From Acinetobacter sp. UBA3106 (GTDB lineage: Bacteria > Pseudomonadota > Gammaproteobacteria > Pseudomonadales > Moraxellaceae): 58,808 nucleotides of DNA. This document shows positions 35,084-44,047 of this stretch, one piece after another. The stretch lies in NCBI GenBank assembly GCA_002365595.1, contig DFAM01000012.1:43502-102309 (forward strand). The letters run 5' to 3'. The notes beneath the pieces are model-generated. The model had not been told where the DNA came from and ran no database searches. It was given only the letters and a program-made list of their open reading frames with translations. The position numbers and the translations under genes were made by a program. Every line of letters starts with the position of its first letter. Position 1 is the first letter of the stretch.

Positions 35084-36685
35084 TTAAGCCTCTCCAGATG
35101 CGCGTTTTGGAAGAACAATGTCGTCTTGCTCGGCATTTAATTTTTCAAAATGATATTTACCAGTATGTAATGAACTTGGACCCAAGCGCGCGAATTTAAT
35201 CATCAAGTACATTTCGATAATCAGAAGTACTGTATAGAACGCCGCAAGTGCCAGGATTGAACCCCAAATATCACCAGTGCTTAAGCTTGAAGCAGAGAGA
35301 TGTGTTGGTAAAACTTCACCAATTGTCCAAGGTTGACGACCACCTTCAGCAACATACCAACCTGTTTGTGTAGCGATCCATGGTAATGGCAGACCATAAA
35401 GTGCAAATTTAAGCAACCAGGGTTTGTTTTCTGCATTACGTTTAGCGACCGCATAAGTTGCAAGGATAAACAGAAGCAGCATCAAGAAACCGGAAGCCAC
35501 CATGGCACGGAACGAGAAGAACAATGCGGTTACGTTAGGAATAGTATCTTTGGTTGCAGCTTTGATGTGCGCTTCAGTAGCATCTACGACATTTGGTGTA
35601 TATTTTTTAAGAAGTAAGCCGTAGCCCAAGTCTTTCTGATTTTCTTTGAAGGAAGCCATAAGCTCTGGAGAACGGTCACCTGCACGAAGTTTTTCAAGTT
35701 CGGCATATGCAGTCATACCATTACGGATACGAAGCTCGTGTTGAACCATCAGGTCTTTCAGGCCAGTTACTTCTTTATCCAGCGAACGTGTTGCAATAAT
35801 ACCCATCACATAAGGAATTTTGATGGCGTAATCAGTGCGTTGTTCTTCCCGATTTGGAATACCAAACAATGTAAACGGAGCAGGTGCCGGATGAGTTTCC
35901 CATTCTGCTTCAATGGCAGCCAGTTTGGTCTTTTGCACATCACCCAGTTCATAACCTGACTCATCGCCAAGCAGAATCACTGAAAGTGTAGAAGCTAAAC
36001 CAAAGATTGCAGCAATGGCGAATGAACGGCGTGCAAAAGGAAGATCACGTTTTTTTAGCAGGTAGAAACTGGAAATCGCTAAAACGAAAACGGCACCCGT
36101 TACATAACCTGAAGATACGGTGTGGACAAATTTAACCTGAGCTACCGGGTTGAAAATCAGTGCGCCAAAGTCAACCAGCTCCATACGCATGGTTTCGAAG
36201 TTAAACGCTGCACCTACCGGGTTTTGCATCCAGCCGTTGGCAACTAAAATCCAGAGTGCCGACATGTTGGAACCCAGTGCAACCAGCCAGGTCACGCCTA
36301 AATGCTGAACTCTAGAAAGCCGGTCCCAGCCGAAGAAGAATAGACCAATAAAAGTCGATTCCAGGAAAAATGCCATTAATCCTTCAATAGCGAGTGGCGC
36401 ACCGAAAATGTCACCGACATAATGCGAATAGTACGCCCAGTTTGTACCAAACTGGAACTCCATGGTTAAGCCTGTAGTTACACCTAAGGCAAAGTTAATA
36501 CCAAAAAGTTTTCCCCAGAATTTAGTCATGTCTTTATAAATTTCTTTACCGGAAATCACATAGGTGGTTTCCATAATGGCAAGAATAAAGGCCAGACCAA
36601 GAGTAAGAGGTACAAATATAAAGTGATACAACGCGGTCATTGCAAATTGGAACCGCGAAAGATCGACCACGCTTTCAGAAATCAT
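35084..36685 (-). CDS. cydA: Cytochrome bd ubiquinol oxidase subunit I
   Basis: The 533-residue haem-binding subunit has the axial histidine region ALYHFIFVPLTLGL near the N-terminus, GRQPWTIGE, and a long Q-loop (about residues 250-390, including GDVQKTKLAAIEAEWET). This makes it the L-type CydA found in enterobacteria. I chose the ATG at 36685: GGAG lies 8 bases upstream, whereas the TTG at 36688 lies closer. The ATG shares one base with the cydP stop (TGATG), so translation is coupled. Confidence 0.96.
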   Translation of the reverse strand: MISESVVDLSRFQFAMTALYHFIFVPLTLGLAFILAIMETTYVISGKEIYKDMTKFWGKLFGINFALGVTTGLTMEFQFGTNWAYYSHYVGDIFGAPLAIEGLMAFFLESTFIGLFFFGWDRLSRVQHLGVTWLVALGSNMSALWILVANGWMQNPVGAAFNFETMRMELVDFGALIFNPVAQVKFVHTVSSGYVTGAVFVLAISSFYLLKKRDLPFARRSFAIAAIFGLASTLSVILLGDESGYELGDVQKTKLAAIEAEWETHPAPAPFTLFGIPNREEQRTDYAIKIPYVMGIIATRSLDKEVTGLKDLMVQHELRIRNGMTAYAELEKLRAGDRSPELMASFKENQKDLGYGLLLKKYTPNVVDATEAHIKAATKDTIPNVTALFFSFRAMVASGFLMLLLFILATYAVAKRNAENKPWLLKFALYGLPLPWIATQTGWYVAEGGRQPWTIGEVLPTHLSASSLSTGDIWGSILALAAFYTVLLIIEMYLMIKFARLGPSSLHTGKYHFEKLNAEQDDIVLPKRASGEA

Positions 36686-36876
36686 CAACGTGTCTCCTTG
36701 ATTGGGGAAGGACTGCCAGCAATATGCTCGGCAACTTGATTGTCAAAATTTTGGGGAATAGTAGGGGCATCAAACCAGATATGTTTAATCGTGAGTAGGA
36801 GAGCAATCTTGATTATTAATATGATTGCGATCTCTCGAACTAATCTTTGATTGAAATCTTTGGGTATTAAGCTCAT
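36685..36876 (-). CDS. cydP: Putative small cytochrome oxidase subunit CydP
   Basis: The 63-residue protein has one membrane helix (about residues 16-34, IAIILIIKIALLLTIKHIWF) and a motif FDAPT. Small proteins of this kind precede cydA in many Proteobacteria and are annotated CydP, a putative oxidase subunit. It is the first gene of the operon and overlaps cydA by one base. The name rests on the position and the family look; function is not demonstrated here. Confidence 0.82.
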   Translation of the reverse strand: MSLIPKDFNQRLVREIAIILIIKIALLLTIKHIWFDAPTIPQNFDNQVAEHIAGSPSPIKETR

Positions 36877-37298
36877 GCAAATAAGCCTATTTTCAAAACA
36901 TAATGTATATTATTAAACAAAAAATTACTAAAAATAAATAGATTAAACAGTTAAAATAAAAATATATTATTTAACATATTAAAAACAATAACTTAAATTA
37001 TAATAATGTTAAAAAATAAACTAAATCTTTATGATTTTAAAGTTGACTAAAATGCTTTGTATTAATAATTTTAATTCCGACTAAAATACTTATATTTAAA
37101 TTATTAAATCCGACTAAAATGCTTATAATTATTTTTTTAAACCAACTAAAACAGTCGTATTTATTTTATGTAGTATTTTTTTACTGGGATAAATTAGGTT
37201 CATTCTTATTTTGTGGCAATAAATTAAATATCATGAATGAACTATTTTAAAATAATGAAGACAGTTAAAGCCGAGAGCATATTTTTCAGTGAGTAAAT
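36877..37298. other. AT-rich upstream region of the cyd operon
   Basis: About 420 bases without a gene lie between the porin terminator and cydP. The region is extremely AT-rich. The main structure is a set of four phased short repeats at 37043-37165 (listed separately). Confidence 0.6.
37043..37165. repeat. Four phased copies of a GACTAAAATGCTT-like motif upstream of cydP
   Basis: Copies start at 37045 (GACTAAAATGCTT), 37079 (GACTAAAATACTT), 37112 (GACTAAAATGCTT) and 37144 (AACTAAAACAGTC). The steps are 34, 33 and 32 bases, about three helical turns. Copies 2-4 are preceded by CC, and spacers are pure AT. The fourth copy is degenerate. The even phasing suggests either tandem duplication or a regulatory array. 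Confidence 0.8.
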
Positions 37299-37330
37299 AA
37301 AAAAGACCGCATTTAGAACGGTCTTTTTTA
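37299..37330 (-). terminator. Terminator of the porin gene
   Basis: AAAGACCG and CGGTCTTT pair around a 9-base loop and end in a T run on the minus strand, 13 bases past the porin stop. Confidence 0.88.
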
Positions 37331-37342
37331 TGCATGCTTAAA

Positions 37343-38440
37343 TTAGAAGTTATATTCCATACCGAGGCCAATCACAGTTTTGGTATCATCTTGGGCTAAC
37401 CAGTCACGCTTCTGTTGACCCACAACACCATAGACTCGGGCTTGTTTGTTAAGTTGATAATCAGCACCTAAGCCATACAGGTCTTGTTTACGGTCATTAC
37501 GACCATCCGATTGAGTGGTCGCAGAAATATATTCTGCTTTTAACTTAATTGGAGTAGATGGAATGACATAAGCAGCAGTAAGGCCGTACGCATCTTCTTG
37601 AAGGCCTTTATACGATGTTACCACCGCTGGTGTGCCCGCCGTTGTTGTTACCGAATCGTCAGTAGGTTGGGCGGTCTGCCAAAGGGCACCGAAAACCAGA
37701 CCATCAACACCTGCTTTAGTTAAATCTACCGAGCCAGTCACACGGATGGCATCTGAATAAATGTTAGATAAACTGTAAGCGCTATATTTAGAAGCCACCC
37801 CAAAGTTACCTGCTACAGCTGCAGCTAAGCCTAGATTTTTGTTGTCATAAGACAGTGATGTTGAAACGCCATCACCGAAACCATCACGGCTACCTTGATA
37901 ACCTGTGGTCGCACTGTCTGTAGTTGAAGATTCTTCACCTTGCTGGAACATGATGTTGAAGCCTAAACCACCTAATAATTTTTTGTCGATTTCAAAACCA
38001 ATCACGTTGTTCAAACGATCTTCACCTGCCAAAACTGAAGTCATATCCAGTTCAGTGTGATCGTTGAAAATATCCTGGTTATTGCCCGCAGCAGTCTTAA
38101 AGTAAGAATCAAATTTACCTACTTTTAAAGTAGCGATCCCATCTGATTTGATCCCGATATAGCGGTTACGTGCATTCAGGTCGACATCTGAACCCGAACC
38201 ATCTGTAGCAATTGCCCATTCTGCTAAATAAATGGCAGATAATTTATCAGTGAGTTTTTCTTCGCCCTTAATCCCGAAACGTGAAGAGTTAGAGTTTAAT
38301 TTGGTGATGCTTTCATCTTTGAAGCCATTCTTGTCAATTTGATCTAAAGTTACATTGAGCTTGCCATACAATGTTGGTGCTGCTTGCGCTGCACTTACGC
38401 TTAAGGTTGCTACGGTAGCAGCGAGAAGCAATTTTTTCAT
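37343..38440 (-). CDS. Gram-negative porin (OmpC/PhoE-like beta barrel)
   Basis: The 365-residue protein has a classical signal peptide (KKLLLAATVATLSVSAAQA, cleavage after about residue 20). The mature start APTLYGKLNVTLDQ is typical of 16-strand porins. GEEKLTDKLSAIYLAEW and NARNRYIGIKSDGIATLKVGKFD match the family. The last residue is Phe, the usual outer-membrane assembly signal. A strong GGAG Shine-Dalgarno lies upstream. A small GGGC/GCCC hairpin at about 38467-38480 lies in the 5' untranslated region. Solute specificity is unknown. Confidence 0.9.
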   Translation of the reverse strand: MKKLLLAATVATLSVSAAQAAPTLYGKLNVTLDQIDKNGFKDESITKLNSNSSRFGIKGEEKLTDKLSAIYLAEWAIATDGSGSDVDLNARNRYIGIKSDGIATLKVGKFDSYFKTAAGNNQDIFNDHTELDMTSVLAGEDRLNNVIGFEIDKKLLGGLGFNIMFQQGEESSTTDSATTGYQGSRDGFGDGVSTSLSYDNKNLGLAAAVAGNFGVASKYSAYSLSNIYSDAIRVTGSVDLTKAGVDGLVFGALWQTAQPTDDSVTTTAGTPAVVTSYKGLQEDAYGLTAAYVIPSTPIKLKAEYISATTQSDGRNDRKQDLYGLGADYQLNKQARVYGVVGQQKRDWLAQDDTKTVIGLGMEYNF

Positions 38441-38691
38441 CGAAGTTTCTCCAAAAACACTTTTATGGGGCGGTTGCCCTGTCGACTCTTTTTATAGTTT
38501 GCTTGTGTACAAAAAATTACATAAGCTCACCAACTTGCTAAGCAGTATCTGCAAACTTTATGACGGGGAAGTGAAAGCTAGATGACAGTTTTATGACGAA
38601 GAATTTTAAGTAAATTAATAATTATTATTGTTTTTCAATTATTTAATTTTTAATTAAAAGTCGTAAGATAGATTGGTTTAATCGCAGAGAT

Positions 38692-38719
38692 AAAAAAATG
38701 GAGCCGAAGCTCCATTTTT
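38692..38719 (-). terminator. Terminator of the HIT protein gene
   Basis: On the minus strand, AAATGGAGC and GCTCCATTT pair around a TTCG-type loop and end in a T run, 24 bases after the stop. Confidence 0.85.
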
Positions 38720-38743
38720 GACAAGTTAAAATTATAGTGAATT

Positions 38744-39157
38744 TTAAAGTTCAGCTTTAATTCTTTCCGCCAGGGCTTTAATTTTTTCCTGGTCGCCCAT
38801 ATTTAAGGCATGTTTTCCGAGTTCATGCACTGAACTTGGAATCAAGTGGAAATGTACATGCGGAACCGTTTGACCAGCAGATGCACCTGACAGTTGCATC
38901 AATACAATTCCTTGAACATCGAGTGCTACTTTCATCGCTTGAGCAACTTTTTGCACAATTTGAATGGTATAGGCCGCTGCATCAGGTGGCAGATCAAGCA
39001 AGGTCACTGCAGGTGTTTTCGGGATGACCAGAGTATGACCTTCAGCTTGTGGCATGATGTCCATAAAAGCGAGGACCTGTTCGTCTTCATACACTTTAAT
39101 TGCAGGAAGTTCGTTGCGAATAATTCGTGCAAAAATATTTTGATCATCGTAAAGCAT
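38744..39157 (-). CDS. HIT family nucleotide-binding protein
   Basis: The 137-residue protein has the histidine triad motif VPHVHFHLIP near the C-terminus. It opens FARIIRNELPAIKVYEDEQVLAFMD, as in HinT-type hydrolases of nucleoside phosphoramidates. It is cytosolic. The natural substrate cannot be deduced. It lies 34 bases downstream of the YARHG-type gene on the same strand and may share its promoter. Confidence 0.92.
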   Translation of the reverse strand: MLYDDQNIFARIIRNELPAIKVYEDEQVLAFMDIMPQAEGHTLVIPKTPAVTLLDLPPDAAAYTIQIVQKVAQAMKVALDVQGIVLMQLSGASAGQTVPHVHFHLIPSSVHELGKHALNMGDQEKIKALAERIKAEL

Positions 39158-39191
39158 AGCGAGTCCTTAGAAAGAAAATGAAGAGCTGTAA

Positions 39192-39461
39192 TTATTTACA
39201 GCTCAATTCTTTCTGACGATCTTTGATGGCGTCAAGTCGTTGTTGCTCTTTTTCTGAAAATTTTGGCTTGGTTGTATAGCAGTTATCATTACCATACTTC
39301 GCCTTGGCTTCAGGATCTTTAAAGCAAAAACCTTTAGAAGCATAAATGACATCATGGTCATTTTTCAACTTTTGACATTCTTGCTCGGCCGTTGCGGCAA
39401 ATGCCGTTGCCCCAAGCAAAGTTGCAAAACTTGCAAACATTGCAACAGTAAACTTAATCAT
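39192..39461 (-). CDS. Small secreted protein with a YARHG-like domain
   Basis: The 89-residue precursor has a signal peptide (IKFTVAMFASFATLLGATAFA, cleavage near residue 22). The mature part (about 67 residues) contains IYASKGFCFKDPEAKAKYG and then FSEKEQQRLDAIKDRQKEL, which matches the YARHG domain pattern. Four cysteines (in ECQKL, GFCF, NCYT and SCK) could form two disulphides. It is presumably periplasmic or extracellular. The function of YARHG proteins is not known. Confidence 0.75.
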   Translation of the reverse strand: MIKFTVAMFASFATLLGATAFAATAEQECQKLKNDHDVIYASKGFCFKDPEAKAKYGNDNCYTTKPKFSEKEQQRLDAIKDRQKELSCK

Positions 39462-39542
39462 GAGGTTTTCCTCTGTTGGAACATTGTGTATGACACATCA
39501 TCACAATATTAGGTTTAATTATCATTATTCAATGGCGAGTTA

Positions 39543-40415
39543 TTACTCAAGTGTAATTTTACTCCATGATTCATACATTTTTACAGCGCTAGAAAAGTCA
39601 CTGTCTTTTTCTGCTAAATTGCTGGCTGACTGAATCAGGCTTTGCGTTAAGGCAATCACCGGAGCTGACAGTTTAGCATCACGTACCAGATCCAGGGCAA
39701 TACCCGTATCCTTGGCCAATAACGGTAGAGCAAAAGTGAGTGGAAAGCTACGGTTTAACACCCGTTGTGGCAATACGGTTTCTGTGACGCCACTTTTACC
39801 GCTTGAGGCATTAATACAGTCTAAAGCTTCATGCAAATTTACGCCATGTGCTTTTAAGGTGGTGAAACCTTCAGCGACTGAACAAAGATTGACTGCCAAT
39901 AACATATTGTTGACCGCTTTCACTGCAAATCCTGCGCCTGATGCACCAACATGTTTAATCAGCTTGCCGAAGGCCTGAATGGCTGGAAAGGCTTTTTCAA
40001 AAGCAGCAGCGTCACCGCCAATCATGACCGTTAAGGTACCATTTTCGGCGCCAATGGTTTGACCACTGACCGGTGCATCCAGAAAATCTACATCCAGCGC
40101 TTTTAACTTCTGGCTAAGTTTTATGGCTGATTCGGGTACACCGCTGGTGCAATCCACCCAGACTGCGCCAGATTTGATGCTTATGCCGTTAATCAGCTCT
40201 TCTACATCCTGGCTGGTTGGCAGGCATGAAAAAATTATATCGGCCTGAACTGCCTGTTCGAGTTCGACCGCTTGCGTACCAAATTCAGCTGCATGTTGTT
40301 TAGCTTTTTCGAAATTACGGTTCCAGACATAGACTGTACCGAAATGTTGAGGTAAATGTGCTGCCATACGGTAACCCATAGCACCTAAGCCGATAAATGC
40401 AACTGACTGAATCAT
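39543..40415 (-). CDS. NAD(P)-dependent beta-hydroxyacid dehydrogenase family protein
   Basis: The 290-residue protein has the Rossmann motif FIGLGAMGYRMAAHL, the family signature DAPVSGQTIGAENGTLTVMIGG and the catalytic-lysine stretch VKAVNNMLLAVN. It belongs with 3-hydroxyisobutyrate, tartronate semialdehyde and related dehydrogenases. The substrate is not deducible. A PhaC-like hydrolase gene ends 10 bases upstream on the same strand, so the pair probably forms an operon. Confidence 0.88.
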   Translation of the reverse strand: MIQSVAFIGLGAMGYRMAAHLPQHFGTVYVWNRNFEKAKQHAAEFGTQAVELEQAVQADIIFSCLPTSQDVEELINGISIKSGAVWVDCTSGVPESAIKLSQKLKALDVDFLDAPVSGQTIGAENGTLTVMIGGDAAAFEKAFPAIQAFGKLIKHVGASGAGFAVKAVNNMLLAVNLCSVAEGFTTLKAHGVNLHEALDCINASSGKSGVTETVLPQRVLNRSFPLTFALPLLAKDTGIALDLVRDAKLSAPVIALTQSLIQSASNLAEKDSDFSSAVKMYESWSKITLE

Positions 40416-40425
40416 GATGTGTCCT

Positions 40426-41574
40426 TTATATTTTGCTCGATCGCTGTTTAAGCCAGGTGGTCATAAAAGGCCAAAATTCGTTAGCACTAGACTGGCTGGA
40501 CATCAGTCCTAAATGACCACCGGGGATAAGAGTAAACGTGACATCCTTACTATTTGTCAATTCAATTAAAGGCTTAACGGCATTTTCAGAAACAATCTGA
40601 TCGCTGCGGCCCGCACCGACCAATAAGGAACACGCTATATTTTTTAATTCGATATTCTTATCTTGTAATTTGATAACGCCGTTTTTGAGCGGATTTTGTA
40701 GCCAGACATTAAAAATCATGTCCTGATTGATACCGCCTGGGTAGTCAATCATACGATTCAGGAAGTTGCCCATGGTGGCATGTTCGTATAAGGCTTGCAG
40801 GTTATCAAGGTTGGCTAAAAACTGCTTTTGGCTTTGTACCCATCCCATTGGATCAATAATTTTAAAGCCAAAAGTATTCAGTAATCCTGGGGTATGGATG
40901 AGAGATTTTGGCAAGGCTTCAGAATAGATCTTGTTTTGCAGCACTTTATTTTTGGCAATCAGTTGATTGACCTTTTGAAACAGTTTACCGGTACGCCCCG
41001 ATGCATGACTGTCTACCGGACTACCCAGGACAATCAGGTTTTTGACAAAATTGGGTTGTTGCAGGGCGGTATATAGCATGACAAAGACACCGGCCATGCT
41101 CCAGCCATGCAGTGAAATTTCATCACTGCTGGAATGCTGACGAATTTGGGCAATGCAGTGGGGAATGGCATCGTCAATAAATGACATGAAATTCAGAAAG
41201 CGATCTTTATAGCTGTATTGACCCCATTCGACTAAATAGACATCAAAGCCACTATGTTGAAAATGTTTTACCAGTGAGCGATATGGGTACAGGTCGTAAA
41301 TGGCCATGTTAATCGCAAGTGGAGCAACAAAGACTAAGGGTTCTTTATATTGTTTATCGGGTGAGGCGTAATAGCGCACACGGGTTTGTTTATACTCAGC
41401 AATGACTTCATAAGGCGTAGTTTGCGATAGAACCAGTGATTTTGAATTGAATAAAGTCGTTGACAGGTTTTTGAGTTTGCTTTTGTGTTTAGCCATTCTA
41501 TTTTTAACTTGAATCATTGCTGGTGCTACTAACCTATGAGTGGATTGATCGAAGTGTAGGCGATATTTATGCAT
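40426..41574 (-). CDS. PhaC-like alpha/beta hydrolase with a serine nucleophile
   Basis: The 382-residue protein resembles the catalytic domain of poly-3-hydroxyalkanoate synthases: PLVFVAPLAINMAIYDLYPYRSLVKHF, VYLVEWGQ, and a terminal GGHLGLMSS block for the histidine. The lipase box reads HGWSMAGV, with Ser where PhaC has Cys. A polymerase mechanism is therefore unlikely, and it may be an esterase, depolymerase or other acyl hydrolase. It is divergent from metZ and upstream of a hydroxyacid dehydrogenase in an apparent operon. Confidence 0.8.
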   Translation of the reverse strand: MHKYRLHFDQSTHRLVAPAMIQVKNRMAKHKSKLKNLSTTLFNSKSLVLSQTTPYEVIAEYKQTRVRYYASPDKQYKEPLVFVAPLAINMAIYDLYPYRSLVKHFQHSGFDVYLVEWGQYSYKDRFLNFMSFIDDAIPHCIAQIRQHSSSDEISLHGWSMAGVFVMLYTALQQPNFVKNLIVLGSPVDSHASGRTGKLFQKVNQLIAKNKVLQNKIYSEALPKSLIHTPGLLNTFGFKIIDPMGWVQSQKQFLANLDNLQALYEHATMGNFLNRMIDYPGGINQDMIFNVWLQNPLKNGVIKLQDKNIELKNIACSLLVGAGRSDQIVSENAVKPLIELTNSKDVTFTLIPGGHLGLMSSQSSANEFWPFMTTWLKQRSSKI

Positions 41575-41652
41575 TATACCTTGACCTTAAATGCCATAGG
41601 CGCTCAAAATGTTGGCAATTATTAGCAAAGGCAGCAGGACTGGGTAGTAAAG

Positions 41653-42840
41653 ATGAGCCAACAAGACGACCTTGAATACCAATTAGATACTTTAGCCATT
41701 CGTACAGGTCATACCCGCAGTTTTGAAGGTGAGCACGGCGAGCCAATTTTCCTAACCTCATCTTTCGTCTATGAAAATGCAGCAGAAGCAGCCGCTAAAT
41801 TTTCAGGACAGGAACCGGGAAATATTTATTCGCGTTTTACCAATCCGACTGTGGCGATGTTCGAAAAGCGTTTGGCTGCTTTGGAAGGTGCTGAACGCGC
41901 TGTGGCAACCAGTTCAGGTATGGCAGCCATTATGGCTGTGGCAATGTCCTATTTGAAAATGGGCGATCATATCATCTGTTCACGTGCTGTGTTTGGTTCG
42001 ACTGTTTCGTTATTCGAAAAATACGTGGCTAAATTTGGTGTCAGCGTTGATTTTGTTGATTTGACAGATGTGCAAGCATGGAAAAATGCCATCAAGCCTG
42101 AAACCAAGCTGTTATTTGTAGAATCTCCATCTAATCCGCTTGCTGAAGTTGCCGATGTTCAAGCTCTGGCTGATCTTGCCCATGCCCATGGTGCGTTGCT
42201 TGCGATTGATAACAGCTTCTGTACGCCAGTATTGCAACAACCAATCAAATTCGGTGCGGACTTGGTGGTGTATTCCGCGACTAAATATCTTGATGGTCAA
42301 GGCCGTGCTTTGGGCGGCGCCGTGGTGGGTAATCACAAACTGCTTGAAGAAGTCTTTGGTTATGTGCGTACTACCGGACCATCAATGAGCCCATTTAATG
42401 CCTGGGTATTCTTGAAAGGTCTGGAAACTTTGCGTTTACGTATGCGTGAACATTCAGCAAGTGCACAGAAACTGGCTGAATTCCTAAATACTCATCCAAA
42501 AGTTGAAAAAGTCTATTACGCTGGTTTGCCTTCACATGTCGGTCATGAGCTTGCAGAGAAACAGCAAACTGGTTTCGGTGGTATTGTTTCGTTTGAAGTG
42601 AAAGGTGGTCGTGAAGGGGCTTGGAAAGTTATTGACAACACCCAATTTATTTCTATCACTGGTAATTTAGGTGATGCGAAATCGACAATTACTCACCCTG
42701 CCACCACAACTCACGGTAAACTCTCAGCAGAAGCGAAAGAAGCTGCCGGTATTCGTGAAGGTTTAATTCGCGTTTCTGTTGGTTTAGAAGATATTGATGA
42801 TATTATTCGCGACATTAGTCGTGGTTTAGATTTAATCTAA
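41653..42840 (+). CDS. metZ: O-succinylhomoserine sulfhydrylase
   Basis: The 395-residue PLP enzyme of the Cys/Met metabolism family probably makes homocysteine from O-succinylhomoserine and sulphide. Motifs include YSRFTNPTVAMFE, ATSSGMAAIMA, and the lysine block VVYSATKYLDGQGRALGG. The stretch ITGNLGDAKSTITHPATTTHG is typical of MetZ. Assignment over MetY or MetB rests on overall resemblance. GGG lies 8 bases before the ATG. It is transcribed away from the PhaC-like gene. Confidence 0.9.
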   Translation: MSQQDDLEYQLDTLAIRTGHTRSFEGEHGEPIFLTSSFVYENAAEAAAKFSGQEPGNIYSRFTNPTVAMFEKRLAALEGAERAVATSSGMAAIMAVAMSYLKMGDHIICSRAVFGSTVSLFEKYVAKFGVSVDFVDLTDVQAWKNAIKPETKLLFVESPSNPLAEVADVQALADLAHAHGALLAIDNSFCTPVLQQPIKFGADLVVYSATKYLDGQGRALGGAVVGNHKLLEEVFGYVRTTGPSMSPFNAWVFLKGLETLRLRMREHSASAQKLAEFLNTHPKVEKVYYAGLPSHVGHELAEKQQTGFGGIVSFEVKGGREGAWKVIDNTQFISITGNLGDAKSTITHPATTTHGKLSAEAKEAAGIREGLIRVSVGLEDIDDIIRDISRGLDLI

Positions 42841-42883
42841 TTTTATAGATATTAATTTAGAAATTGATTGTTCGGAGAATTTT

Positions 42884-43213
42884 ATGAACATTAATATGTT
42901 GATGCAGCAAGCGCAGCGCATGCAGAAAGATGTTGAAAACAACATGAAAAAAGCCAAAGAAGAACTGGCGCAAACTGAAGTTCATGCTGAAGCTGGCGGT
43001 GGTTTGGTAAAAGTGACCATGACTTGCCGTAACGTGGTAAAACGTATTGAGATCAATCCTGAACTTTTGCAAGATGATGCAGATATGATTGAAGACTTGA
43101 TTGCGGCTGCAATGAACGATGCTGCACGTCAAGCTGAAGCGATCTCAGAAGAAAAAATGAAATCTGCAAACTCAGGTATGGGCTTGCCGCCAGGCCTTGC
43201 CGGTTTATTCTAA
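42884..43213 (+). CDS. ybaB: YbaB/EbfC nucleoid-associated protein
   Basis: The 109-residue protein has the YbaB pattern: MLMQQAQRMQKDVENNMKKAKEEL, then EAGGGLVKVTMTCRNVVKRIEINPEL, then the C-terminal SGMGLPPGLAGLF. These dimers bind DNA and influence nucleoid shape and expression. It precedes recR by 12 bases, the usual pairing. In E. coli dnaX sits upstream, but here metZ does. Confidence 0.94.
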   Translation: MNINMLMQQAQRMQKDVENNMKKAKEELAQTEVHAEAGGGLVKVTMTCRNVVKRIEINPELLQDDADMIEDLIAAAMNDAARQAEAISEEKMKSANSGMGLPPGLAGLF

Positions 43214-43225
43214 GGAATACGCTGA

Positions 43226-43822
43226 GTGTTTAGTGATCGATTTGATCAGCTGGTACAGGCATTACGTATTTTGCCAAGTGTTGGGCCGAAATCGGCTCAG
43301 CGCATGGCATTACACCTGATCATGAAAAATAGGGAAGGTGCTGTCGGTTTGGCACATGCCTTGAATGAAGCAGCGACTTATATTCATGAGTGTAGCGTCT
43401 GCCATTCACTGACTGAAAATGAAGTGTGCGATATCTGCCTTTCGCATGAACGTGATGATCAGTTGCTTTGTGTAGTGGAATCACCGGCAGATGTGATGGC
43501 GATTGAACAAAGTGGCAGTTTTCGTGGCAAATACCATGTATTGGGTGGGCATTTATCGCCACTCGATGGTATTGGGCCTGAAGAAATTGGTATTCCTTAT
43601 CTGATTCAGCGCTTAAGTCAAGGCGGGGTTTCTGAAGTCATTCTGGCAACCAATGCGACTGTAGAAGGTCAGGCGACAGCACATTACCTGGTGGAAGCAA
43701 CCAAGCATTTGCCCGTTCAGATGACCCGGATTGCGCAAGGTGTTCCTCAAGGGGGAGAACTTGAATATGTGGATAGTCACACGCTAAGCCAGGCGGTACA
43801 TAATCGTATGCGTATGAAATAA
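43226..43822 (+). CDS. recR: Recombination mediator RecR
   Basis: The 198-residue protein helps load RecA at gaps with RecF and RecO. It has the helix-hairpin-helix start ALRILPSVGPKSAQRMALHL, a four-cysteine zinc motif (CSVCHSLTENEVCDIC) and a Toprim domain (LLCVVESPADVMAIEQSG). The GTG start has AAGGA about 10 bases upstream. It ends in a short hairpin that overlaps the stop codon. Confidence 0.95.
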   Translation: MFSDRFDQLVQALRILPSVGPKSAQRMALHLIMKNREGAVGLAHALNEAATYIHECSVCHSLTENEVCDICLSHERDDQLLCVVESPADVMAIEQSGSFRGKYHVLGGHLSPLDGIGPEEIGIPYLIQRLSQGGVSEVILATNATVEGQATAHYLVEATKHLPVQMTRIAQGVPQGGELEYVDSHTLSQAVHNRMRMK

Positions 43823-43843
43823 GTACTTAGGTGCTTATTTTAT
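43819..43843 (+). terminator. Short terminator of recR
   Basis: ATAAGTAC and GTGCTTAT pair around TTAG, followed by a T-rich stretch. The left arm overlaps the stop codon. Confidence 0.65.
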
Positions 43844-44047
43844 CATTTATGGTGCAAAATAAGACTTAGGTAACATTTACTTGAACGAAATTTAAACTTA
43901 TACAAAAAATATATAAAGAATGATTGTCTTTAAAAAAAAATACTTGAAAATAGTGATTATACGTCCTAATTGTAAATTTAGTTATATCTAAATTTTATAT
44001 ATAGGGTAATATACGTTTAAGAGAATCTGGTTTTTAGACTCGGTAAT

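Noticed and set aside
37043..37165. CRISPR-like spacing of short repeats
   Set aside because: Repeat units are only about 13 bases, degenerate, and have AT-only spacers with no cas genes nearby.
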